Assembly: GCF_029946505.1 (NCBI RefSeq)
Contig: NZ_JARZHG010000018.1
Location: 167,749 to 231,748 of the forward strand
Length of the DNA stretch: 64,000 nt
Source: Polyangium sp. y55x31
Lineage (GTDB): Bacteria > Myxococcota_A > Polyangia > Polyangiales > Polyangiaceae
Reading direction: 5' to 3'
This document shows positions 16,568 to 28,619 of the stretch, one piece after another. How positions within the stretch are numbered: the first letter of the stretch is position 1; each line of letters starts with the position of its first letter. The notes below the pieces were generated by a model. The model had not been told where the DNA came from. It did not search any database and saw only the letters and a program-made list of their open reading frames with translations. Made by a program: the position numbers and the translations under genes.

Positions 16568-17265
16568 GCCGCATTGTCGTTGTTGGAACCGGCACCGGCG
16601 TCGGGAAGACCCACGCGGGTGTCGCGATCGTCGCCGCCCTCGCGTCGGCTCGTGTCTCGGTCGCGGGCCTCAAGCCCATCGAGTCCGGTGTCCCGGCCGA
16701 GCCTTCTTCTGCGACCGCGACCGACGCCTCCGCGCTCGGCGCGTTCAGCACGTTTCACGTGAAACATCCCCTGCCCTACGCGCTGCCGGATCCGGTCTCG
16801 CCGCACCTAGCCGCGCGTCGCCTGGGGATGCGCATCGACCTGGGTCGCGTGGCCGAGTGGGTCGACGCGCATGCATGCGCGGAGGTGCTGGTCATCGAGA
16901 CGGCGGGGGCGCTCCTGTCGCCGCTCGGGCCGGGGCTCTTCAACCTGGACCTCGTGCGCGTGCTGCGACCCGATCACCTGCTGCTGGTGGCGTCGGATCG
17001 GCTCGGCGTGCTCCACGATGTCGCGGTCACGCTGCACGCGCTTCGCACGATGACCGCCGACCTGCCCGCGCCGCTGCTCGTGCTTCAGCCGCCGGCCGTG
17101 GCGGATGCGTCCACCGGGACGAATGCCGCGGAGCTCGTGGAGCTACAGATCGTTCCTAGGCTGGTCGTGTTTCCCCGCGCCGAGCCGGCGGCGGAGGAGA
17201 CGAGGGCGGCGGCGAAGCTGGTGCTCTCGACGCTCGCCCTCCAGGGAGAGAATCAGAAGGCGTAA
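16564..17265 (+). CDS. bioD: Dethiobiotin synthetase
   Basis: 233 residues. ATP-dependent carboxylation of diaminopelargonate to dethiobiotin. Walker A GTGTGVGKT at 8-16 and GLKPIESGV follow the family closely. Residues 63-68 (TFHVKH) are encoded by a parS site embedded in frame, so the protein sequence there is probably set by the DNA element. bioB and bioA are not in the window. The 3' end overlaps the convergent gene at 17253 by 13 bp. Confidence 0.92.
   Translation: MSRIVVVGTGTGVGKTHAGVAIVAALASARVSVAGLKPIESGVPAEPSSATATDASALGAFSTFHVKHPLPYALPDPVSPHLAARRLGMRIDLGRVAEWVDAHACAEVLVIETAGALLSPLGPGLFNLDLVRVLRPDHLLLVASDRLGVLHDVAVTLHALRTMTADLPAPLLVLQPPAVADASTGTNAAELVELQIVPRLVVFPRAEPAAEETRAAAKLVLSTLALQGENQKA
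16751..16766. other. parS centromere site 4, inside bioD
   Basis: CGTTTCACGTGAAACA within the bioD reading frame (codons 63-68). Same sequence as sites 1 and 2. parS sites inside coding regions are known in other bacteria. Confidence 0.9.
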
Positions 17266-18431
17266 AGAACGCTCCCGCCGAACCCGGGTCCACCCGACGT
17301 CGACTTTCGCGCCTGGTAGCCGCCTCGAAGCTGCACCGAAAAACCGCGCCCGAGCGTGATGCCCACCTCGCCGAACAGACGCACCCCGTACGCCTCCGCG
17401 TTTGGCATGTCCGTCACCTCGACGATCGGCGACACCATCACGCGGTCGCCCGCGACCAGATCGATCCGGCTGTAGAACCGATTCCCAAACGGCGCGCTGT
17501 CGCCGAGGCCGATCGACTCGAACCCGAGGATGAGCTTCGAGCCGTACGGATCGCCGATCAACGTCGACGCCCCGAGGCCGACCGAGAACCCGATCTCCGT
17601 GACGCTCGTCAGGGCCTCCATTTCGAGGTGCCACAGGTCGAGCACCCGGAAGCGGATGCGGGCCGAGCCGAAGTTCAGGCCGACCTTGTACCGCTCCTCG
17701 TTGAACTCGGAGAGCGGCACGAGCGACCAGCCACGCACGAGGCCCAGCCGGAAGCCGAACTCCGACACCGTGCGCAGCGGCCGGTACGTGTAGCTCGCCT
17801 CCACCCGGTAGTACTGCTCGTCGACCGACGGCACGACCTCCTCGCCCGGCTGGCAGGTCGGCTGCCCTGCCGCGCACGGGATCGCCGTCGTCCCCGTCGT
17901 CTTCCCGAAGCCCACGTACTCGCCCGACACCCCGACGACCGATCGACGCCCGCCGAGCCGGCTCAACGCCGCTCGTTCACGCGCGTCGGTTCGATCCTCG
18001 ATCACGCTGACCGGGTGTAGCTTCTGCCGTGACGCGAAGACCGAGAACCGCGTCCCGTTCGTCTGCTCGACCTCGATCGTGTAGCCGATCCCCGGCGCCT
18101 TGATGGCTTCACCCGGAATGATGGCGGTGTAGCCCTTCTCGCCGCCTCGCTGGAACGGCACGGCCTTCATCTCGCCGAGCGCCGTCTGGTAGACGACGAG
18201 CACGTGCCGGATGAGCTCCGCGTGCTCGAACGACGCCTCCAGCACGAGCTTCGTGCCCGGCTCCGCGCTGGCGATCGGCGCGTGATGGACGCGTGGCGTC
18301 GTGGGTTTCGGCGTCTCGCCGGCCGGGGCGTCCGCGGCTTTCTGGGCCTCGGCGTCGCGCGGCGCGAGGGGCAACGACAGCCCGACCGCGATGAACGCGG
18401 CCAGCGTCTTCCCGAAGGTTCGCGTCACCAT
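17253..18431 (-). CDS. Exported protein with outer-membrane-like C-terminal region (paralogue A)
   Basis: 392 residues. Signal peptide ending near DAEA-Q30, then an Ig-like N-terminal part (APIASAEPGTKLVLEASFE...GYTAIIPGEAI) and a C-terminal region of alternating strands ending GPGFGGSVLYAF. A terminal Phe is typical of outer-membrane barrels. The end closely resembles that of the next gene (GPGFGGAVGYEW), so the two are probably paralogues encoding a pair. The start overlaps the end of the upstream gene by 7 bp, indicating one transcript. Function unknown. Confidence 0.7.
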   Translation of the reverse strand: MVTRTFGKTLAAFIAVGLSLPLAPRDAEAQKAADAPAGETPKPTTPRVHHAPIASAEPGTKLVLEASFEHAELIRHVLVVYQTALGEMKAVPFQRGGEKGYTAIIPGEAIKAPGIGYTIEVEQTNGTRFSVFASRQKLHPVSVIEDRTDARERAALSRLGGRRSVVGVSGEYVGFGKTTGTTAIPCAAGQPTCQPGEEVVPSVDEQYYRVEASYTYRPLRTVSEFGFRLGLVRGWSLVPLSEFNEERYKVGLNFGSARIRFRVLDLWHLEMEALTSVTEIGFSVGLGASTLIGDPYGSKLILGFESIGLGDSAPFGNRFYSRIDLVAGDRVMVSPIVEVTDMPNAEAYGVRLFGEVGITLGRGFSVQLRGGYQARKSTSGGPGFGGSVLYAF

Positions 18432-20218
18432 TCGTACCCCACTGCTCCGCCGAAGCCCGGCCCTGCATGGTTGATGGTTCGGCCCTGGAACGACACGCGC
18501 GCCGCGACGACGAGCCCGGGCGTGAGCCGGTAGCCCACCTGCACGATCCCGCGTGCGCCGACCTCGCCTTCCTCCTGGGATTGCGTCGGCTCGCCGTTCT
18601 CGAGTGGCGACCGGTATCGACTCGACCCGGCCGGCTGGTTCGTCACCTCGGTCCGGACGAGGATGGGCACGCGCTTGAAGGTGTTCAGCTCGAGCTGGGT
18701 GAACCCGCGCAGACCCACGCCGCCGAGCAGCTCGCCGCCGAGCACCAGGTTCGTCTCGCGATCGTTTCCGATGCGGAAGAGGATCTGCCCGCCGCCCGAG
18801 ATGCCGTCGTCGAGCAGCCCGATCGCCACCCTGCCGATCACGCCGAACAGCCGGTGGAAGCCGACCTCCGTCTCGAGGTAGCCGTAGGTCAACCCGACGG
18901 GACGACCCGAGAGCCCCAGCGTATCGAGATCGTTCAGCGACCCGCCGACGCCGCGATAGACGCCGAACCCCGTGCGCAGCGCGCGCACGCCCGTGTCGCC
19001 GTAACGAAGCCCGAACGTGCCTTCCGTTTGCCAGACGCGGTCGTTGCCCTTGAGCCCGTTGTAATCCGCGAAATCCGTGAGCAACATCGCCGAAGCGATA
19101 CGCTTTTCAGGTTTCGAGACCTTGGGCGCGTCCTGGATCTCGATCCGCTCGGGGGCGCTTGGCAGGCCGACGACGGCTTTTGCGGCGCCGCTCTCCATGG
19201 TCGCCTCGATGAAGTACTCGATCTCCGAGGACACGAGGCGATCGCCGGGCACGGTCGCGGCCCAGTAACCGGGGCCTGCGCTCGCCATCACGAGCGGCGT
19301 GTACGTCTGTTTCCCCTTCGTCCGCACGTGCAGGATCGCGCCCGTGGCCAGGTCGTCGAGCTCCACCGCGAGCTCGAGCGGCGTGCCTTCCACCGCCGCG
19401 GTCGGTCGGGAAAAACTCACGAGCGCTGGCTCGGTCCGCATGGTCTGCCCTTTGATGGGCGTAGCCTTTGGCCCGGGTTTTCCGTCGGCTTCGATCAGCC
19501 GGCGCAGCGACGCGGCTTCTTCGTAGAGCACGCGGGCATATCGACCGTTCGGCTTCTCGCGGACGTAATCCTCGTACGCTTTGATGCGCGTCACGAGGTC
19601 GGCGCCTTTGAGGTTGTCGAACATCGTGGCGATCACAATCGCCTCGGGATCCGCGCCGGCCGCGTCTCCGGCGGGCTTGGCCGGCTCCGCGCCTCCGGCC
19701 CCGGGCGTTGCGGACTCCGGTTTGCCGGGGGCCGGGGCTTTGCGCAGGATCACGAGGTCGCCCTTTTCGGGGGTCCGCGTGAGCGTGCCGGTCGCCGTGG
19801 CGATCGACATCGAGGGCCGCACTTGCCCGAGCTCGAGCGATCCGATCCGGAATCGGTCGGAGATCACCTTGCCGGTCACGGGGTGTTTGAGCTTCAGCGG
19901 GCGCCAGATCTCGACCGTCGCCCCCTCCGTCGCTCCTTGGGCCGAGCCGAGGTCCAGGATCAGCTCCTCGCCTTCCTCTTCGAGGGCGAGCACCGTTCCC
20001 GTGATCTCGGTCGGCGCCGCGTCCGAGGCCGACGTCTTCGTCTGCGCCCCGGCGCCCGTCGCGATTCCGAGAAAGCAGAGCGCGGCCAGCGCCGCGACGA
20101 GGCGCGCCCTCGTGCTCCCCCGGTTCAAACCATTTTCGAGATCGAACACGCTGAGATCGATCTTTATCGAATCGAATCCCAAAAGAAAAGAAAATACCGG
20201 CTGACGGAATTTCGACAC
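18425..20218 (-). CDS. Exported protein with outer-membrane-like C-terminal region (paralogue B)
   Basis: 597 residues if the GTG at 20218 is used. The first 30 residues come from AT-richer DNA and may be untranslated; a signal peptide (RARLVAALAALCFLGIATGAGA) begins about residue 37, and GTG 20149 or a TTG nearer to it are alternatives. The mature part holds a beta-rich segment, a Pro/Ala/Gly linker (about 160-190), a helical segment, an Ig-like part parallel to paralogue A, and a C-terminal barrel-like region ending in Trp. Co-transcribed with paralogue A. Confidence 0.7.
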   Translation of the reverse strand: MSKFRQPVFSFLLGFDSIKIDLSVFDLENGLNRGSTRARLVAALAALCFLGIATGAGAQTKTSASDAAPTEITGTVLALEEEGEELILDLGSAQGATEGATVEIWRPLKLKHPVTGKVISDRFRIGSLELGQVRPSMSIATATGTLTRTPEKGDLVILRKAPAPGKPESATPGAGGAEPAKPAGDAAGADPEAIVIATMFDNLKGADLVTRIKAYEDYVREKPNGRYARVLYEEAASLRRLIEADGKPGPKATPIKGQTMRTEPALVSFSRPTAAVEGTPLELAVELDDLATGAILHVRTKGKQTYTPLVMASAGPGYWAATVPGDRLVSSEIEYFIEATMESGAAKAVVGLPSAPERIEIQDAPKVSKPEKRIASAMLLTDFADYNGLKGNDRVWQTEGTFGLRYGDTGVRALRTGFGVYRGVGGSLNDLDTLGLSGRPVGLTYGYLETEVGFHRLFGVIGRVAIGLLDDGISGGGQILFRIGNDRETNLVLGGELLGGVGLRGFTQLELNTFKRVPILVRTEVTNQPAGSSRYRSPLENGEPTQSQEEGEVGARGIVQVGYRLTPGLVVAARVSFQGRTINHAGPGFGGAVGYEW

Positions 20219-20315
20219 ACCGAGGTCGATCGCCTGTTTCGCGCGAATCCAGATTCGCGTTCATCGTCACCGCCCATTCGCAGCGACGATCCATTGTGTG
20301 GTTTTTTTGCGATGG

Positions 20316-20975
20316 TCAGGCGGTAACGCTATCGACCACCCGACCCCGGTCGAGCACGAGGCGCGCGCCGGCCCGCTCGCGAAAGAGCTCCGGCTCGTGC
20401 GAGACGACGACCACGGCCGCGCCCCGCGCGACCTCCTCGTCGACCACCGCGAGCAGCCGCGCCACGCCCGCCTTGTCGAGGCCCGTCGTCGGTTCGTCGA
20501 GCAGAACCAGCGAAGGCTCGTGCGTGAGCGCCCGCGCGAGCGCGATGCGTTGCCGCTGCCCACGCGAGTACGTCCGCACCGGCCGCTCCGCGAACGGCCC
20601 AAGCTCGAACCGCGCCGACGCCCGCGTCCACGCCTCCGCCGCGTCGAGCCCCACGAGCCGCGCCGCGAGCTCCACGTTCTTCCGACCCGACAGGTCCGGG
20701 TACGCCATCGTCTCGTGCGAGACCCAGCCAATCTCGGCGCGCACCGCGAGCAGGTCGTCGCCGAGCGGCTCGTAGAAGACCCTGCCCGCCGTCGGCTTGA
20801 TCACCGTGCCGAGGATGCCGAGCAGCGTGGACTTGCCCGAGCCGTTCGCGCCCTCGATGACGAGCAGCTTGCCGAGCTCGATCGTGAGGCTCACGCCGCG
20901 CAAGGCCACGGTGGGGCCATAGGCCTTGATGAGGCCCTTGCCGACGATGCGAGTGAGGCGCGGCGCTCGACTCAT
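20316..20975 (-). CDS. ABC transporter ATP-binding protein (CcmA-like), no permease nearby
   Basis: 219 residues, one complete ABC domain. Walker A GANGSGKST at 42-50, signature YSRGQRQR, Walker B LVLLDEPTTGLD and switch histidine VVVVSHE are all present, so it should hydrolyse ATP. Length and sequence style resemble CcmA, the haem-exporter ATPase of cytochrome c maturation, but no ccmB or other permease is adjacent. It lies 10 bp after the Ser/Thr kinase gene and is likely co-transcribed with it. Confidence 0.88.
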   Translation of the reverse strand: MSRAPRLTRIVGKGLIKAYGPTVALRGVSLTIELGKLLVIEGANGSGKSTLLGILGTVIKPTAGRVFYEPLGDDLLAVRAEIGWVSHETMAYPDLSGRKNVELAARLVGLDAAEAWTRASARFELGPFAERPVRTYSRGQRQRIALARALTHEPSLVLLDEPTTGLDKAGVARLLAVVDEEVARGAAVVVVSHEPELFRERAGARLVLDRGRVVDSVTA

Positions 20976-20985
20976 CCGCCCTGGC

Positions 20986-22827
<1,842 letters not shown>

Positions 22828-22979
22828 CGCGAGAGCCCTACGTTCGGCCATTCCGTCGCGCGCGGCCACTGCAAAATCGCTCGGCGAACTCGTTTTCGTT
22901 CCAACGACGCAAGCTCACGCCGAACGCGGACGCGCGCGCGACGCGCTCGGTCTAGAGGTGCTCGTCTGGACAGGCACGG

Positions 22980-23230
22980 CGCATACAGCCGAACAGGGGC
23001 AAGCTGGGGATAACTTCCGGTGATCCCAGGGTCTGCCTTGGGGAGAGAACCGGGCCCGACCGTCCGACCGTCCGACTCTCCCCGACCCGACCCCGGGGTA
23101 CCCCCGAACGATCCACAGGGGGGTGGCTCCGTAAGTCATCGAAATCATAGGCCGATCCAGAGTTTTCCCCATCGTCCACAGGCCCTACGATGACGACCTG
23201 ATCTAGATCTAAAGATCTTCCCTAGATCGG
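22980..23230. other. Candidate replication origin region upstream of dnaN
   Basis: A 523 bp gene-free interval before dnaN. It contains DnaA-box-like nonamers: TTATCCCCA on the minus strand at 23005-23013 (8 of 9), CGATCCACA at 23109-23117 (7 of 9) and TCGTCCACA at 23172-23180 (7 of 9). A strikingly AT-rich palindromic patch at 23200-23229 carries four GATC tetramers (GATCTAGATC, AAGATCTT). CCGACCGTC-type short repeats lie at about 23058-23075. Position next to dnaN-recF-gyrB supports an origin, but the boxes are imperfect and dnaA is absent. Confidence 0.45.
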
Positions 23231-23350
23231 AGGGGAACCGGTGAGCCTGGTCACGTTTGCCTCGGTCATCTTTTCGGCCTTCGCCCCGCCGATAACCCTG
23301 CTAAGAGGGACCGACCCGCTGCTTTCCCGCCGCGGCGGAGTTGAAGGGCC

Positions 23351-24475
23351 ATGGACCTCGTCATCGCGAAGAAAGATCTGCTGCGCCTCGTCGACCGCTG
23401 CCAGGGCGTCGCCGACAAGAAGAGCGCCATGCCGGTGCTCGCCAACGTGCTGCTCGCCGCCGACGGGAACGCGCTGCGCGTTTCCGCGACCGACCTCTAC
23501 CTCGCGGTGAGCGGTCAGACGGCGGCCGAAATCGTGAGCGCAGGCTCCGTGGCCGTTCCGGCGAAGGACCTGCTCGACCGCGTGAAGGCCATGCCCGACG
23601 GGCCCATCCAGGTGACCGCGCGCGAGGGCGCGCAGACCGTCATCAAGGCCGTCGGCTCGCCGCGTCGCTACACGCTGCACGGCATGCCCGGCAGCGAGTT
23701 CCCCCAGCTCCCGAAGCCCGCGCCCGACGCGCCGTCGCTGGAGCTACCCGTCGAGCTCCTCTCGCGGCTCATCGAGCGCACGCACTTCAGCATCTCGACC
23801 GACGAGACGCGCGCGCACGTGAACAGCGCGCTCTTCGAGTGGGCCGGCCATCGCGTCCGCATGGTCACGACGGACGGTCACCGGCTGTCCAAGATGGAGG
23901 TCACGCTGGAGGGCACGAGCGCGACGGCGACGATGCTCATCCCGCTCAAGGCCATCCACGAGCTGCGCAGGCTCACGAGCGGCGTCGACAAGGAGACGCC
24001 CACGGTGCACATCACGCAGAGCGGGCCGAACGCGTTTTTCGGCGTCGGTGGCATGACCTTCTCGGTGAAGCTCGTCGACGCGCAGTTCCCGCCCTACCAG
24101 CAGGTCATCCCGAACGTGAGCGACCGGAGCATCCGCGCGCCGCGCGCCCAGCTCGCCGAGGCCCTGCGCGCCGTCTCGCTCGCCGCGAGCGACCGCACGG
24201 GCGGCGTGAAGCTCACGGTGACGTCGCGCGCGCTGCGCATCACGAGCGAGAGCCCCGAGAGCGGCAACGGCTTCGACGAGGTGCCGATCGACTACGATGG
24301 GCCCGAGGTGACGATCGGCTTCAACGCGAAGTACTTCCTCGATGTGCTCGCGGCCATCAACGACGACGAGGTCGTCCTCGGCGTGTCGGGCGAGCTCGAC
24401 CCCGCGGTCATCCGTCCTGCGACGGAGTCGGCCGCGGAGAGCTATGTCTCGGTCATCATGCCGATGCGGATTTGA
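23351..24475 (+). CDS. dnaN: DNA polymerase III beta sliding clamp
   Basis: 374 residues, the usual length, three clamp domains. Recognisable segments: MPVLANVLLAADG, VRMVTTDGHRLSKME, and the C-terminal SYVSVIMPMRI that lines the partner-binding pocket. The dimeric ring tethers polymerase III and many repair proteins to DNA. GGCGGAG and GAAGGG precede the ATG. First gene of a dnaN-recF-gyrB series, normally led by dnaA, which is missing here. Confidence 0.97.
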   Translation: MDLVIAKKDLLRLVDRCQGVADKKSAMPVLANVLLAADGNALRVSATDLYLAVSGQTAAEIVSAGSVAVPAKDLLDRVKAMPDGPIQVTAREGAQTVIKAVGSPRRYTLHGMPGSEFPQLPKPAPDAPSLELPVELLSRLIERTHFSISTDETRAHVNSALFEWAGHRVRMVTTDGHRLSKMEVTLEGTSATATMLIPLKAIHELRRLTSGVDKETPTVHITQSGPNAFFGVGGMTFSVKLVDAQFPPYQQVIPNVSDRSIRAPRAQLAEALRAVSLAASDRTGGVKLTVTSRALRITSESPESGNGFDEVPIDYDGPEVTIGFNAKYFLDVLAAINDDEVVLGVSGELDPAVIRPATESAAESYVSVIMPMRI

Positions 24476-24536
24476 CGACGAACTGAAACGCACGCACGTC
24501 TCCGATACACCCTCACCCCTCCGATCCCCCTCACCC

Positions 24537-24566
24537 CTGACCCCTCTTCCTCCGGGAGAGGGGTCA
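24537..24566. terminator. Hairpin between dnaN and recF
   Basis: CTGACCCCTCT and AGAGGGGTCAG pair perfectly (11 bp) around a 9 nt loop, preceded by repeated CTCACCCC tracts. There is no U-run, so it may be a mobile intergenic repeat or an mRNA-stability element rather than a terminator. Confidence 0.6.
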
Positions 24567-24598
24567 GAAGCCAGACACACGGGGGTGAAAAAACTCCC

Positions 24599-25729
24599 AT
24601 GAATCGCCTCGAGCTCGAACGGCTCACCGTGCGCGGCCTTCGCGTCCTCTCGCGGGTGGACATGGAGCCCGCGCCGCGGCTCAACGTCGTGTGGGGCAAC
24701 AACGGGCACGGCAAGACGAGCGTGCTCGAGGCGATTTACTTCGCCGCGACTTCGAAGAGCTTTCGCACGTCGCGCGTGGGCGAGCTCGTGCGGCACGGCG
24801 AGGAGGCGGCGAGTGTGAAGGCGCGTTTCGTCGAACGCGGCGGCGCGCTGCCGGCGCTCGCGCGCGAGCAGACGGCCGCGGTGCAGGGCAAGAGCGTCGC
24901 CGTGCGCATCGATGGCAATCGGCCGCGCGCGCTCGTCGAGTACGCGACGCGCTCGCCCGTGGTCGTGTTTCATCCGGAGGAGCTCACGCTGTCGAGCGGG
25001 CCCGCGCAGGGACGGCGCACGCTGCTCGACCGGCTCGCGCTCTTCACGCGGCCCGAGAGCGCCGAAGCGCGCGCGCGGTATGCGCATGCGCTCAAAGCGC
25101 GGCAGGAGCTCTTGCGGCGGGGCGCGGACATACCTTCGAGCGATACACGTGAGCTCGACGCGTTCGAGGAGCTCTGCGCCGAGCATGGCGCGGCTCTCAC
25201 GCGGGCGCGCGCGGCGGCGTCCGAGGCGCTCGTCGTCGAGCTCGCGAGCGCGTTCGCGCAGATCGCGGCGCCCGACCTCCGGCTCACCGCGCGATACGCG
25301 CCGGGAGGCTCGGCCGACGTGGAGACGGCGCGCGCCGAGCTTTTGCGGGGCCGAAAGCGGGATGCGTTCCGGGCGTCGGCGGGGTTTGGCCCGCATCGCG
25401 ACGAGCTCGAGCTCATGCTGGATGGGCATCCGGCGCGTGTGGTCGCATCGCAGGGGCAACATCGCGCGCTCACGCTCGCGCTCAAGGCGGCCGAGACGGC
25501 GACGATCGCCAAAGAGCGGGGCATCGAGCCCTTGCTTCTGCTCGACGACGTTTCGAGCGAGCTCGATCCGGAGCGTACGGGCGCGCTCTTTTCATTCCTC
25601 GCGCTCCATCGTGGTCAGATTTTCCTGACGACCACGCGCCCCGAGCTCATCCGCGCCGAGGACATACCGGCCGAGGGACGGCGTGACTTCCGCGTGTTTC
25701 GGGGCGAGCTCGACGAGGGCGCGGGCTGA
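24599..25729 (+). CDS. recF: DNA replication and repair protein RecF
   Basis: 376 residues. SMC-like ABC ATPase that helps load RecA at gaps. Walker A GNNGHGKT (33-40), a signature-like ASQGQHRALTLALK and Walker B LLLLDDVSSELD are in order. Start ATG 24599; the ribosome binding site is weak, with GGGGGTGA 15 bp upstream. It follows dnaN after a 123 bp spacer containing a hairpin. The canonical dnaN-recF-gyrB order is kept. Confidence 0.95.
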   Translation: MNRLELERLTVRGLRVLSRVDMEPAPRLNVVWGNNGHGKTSVLEAIYFAATSKSFRTSRVGELVRHGEEAASVKARFVERGGALPALAREQTAAVQGKSVAVRIDGNRPRALVEYATRSPVVVFHPEELTLSSGPAQGRRTLLDRLALFTRPESAEARARYAHALKARQELLRRGADIPSSDTRELDAFEELCAEHGAALTRARAAASEALVVELASAFAQIAAPDLRLTARYAPGGSADVETARAELLRGRKRDAFRASAGFGPHRDELELMLDGHPARVVASQGQHRALTLALKAAETATIAKERGIEPLLLLDDVSSELDPERTGALFSFLALHRGQIFLTTTRPELIRAEDIPAEGRRDFRVFRGELDEGAG

Positions 25730-25819
25730 CCTCGGGCCGCGCTTCCGCGCCTCGACCGTGCGTGCGTGAAACGGGCACCAATCGGGCGTGATTTCCTCAC
25801 GAAAAGGGCCCCGCCACGC

Positions 25820-28530
<2,711 letters not shown>

Positions 28531-28577
28531 ATCGGTGGGGAGCGATTGTCCGCTCCCCCGTCAGAATCGATTCCCTC

Positions 28578-28616
28578 ACCCCCCTCGGGTCGCCGTTCGA
28601 GGGGGGTTTCCTTTTT
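28578..28616 (+). terminator. Intrinsic terminator after gyrB
   Basis: Perfect 10 bp stem ACCCCCCTCG/CGAGGGGGGT with a 10 nt loop, followed by TTCCTTTTTC. It ends 4 bp before the stop of the convergent gene at 28620 and so should separate the two transcripts. Confidence 0.88.
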
Positions 28617-28619
28617 CAG

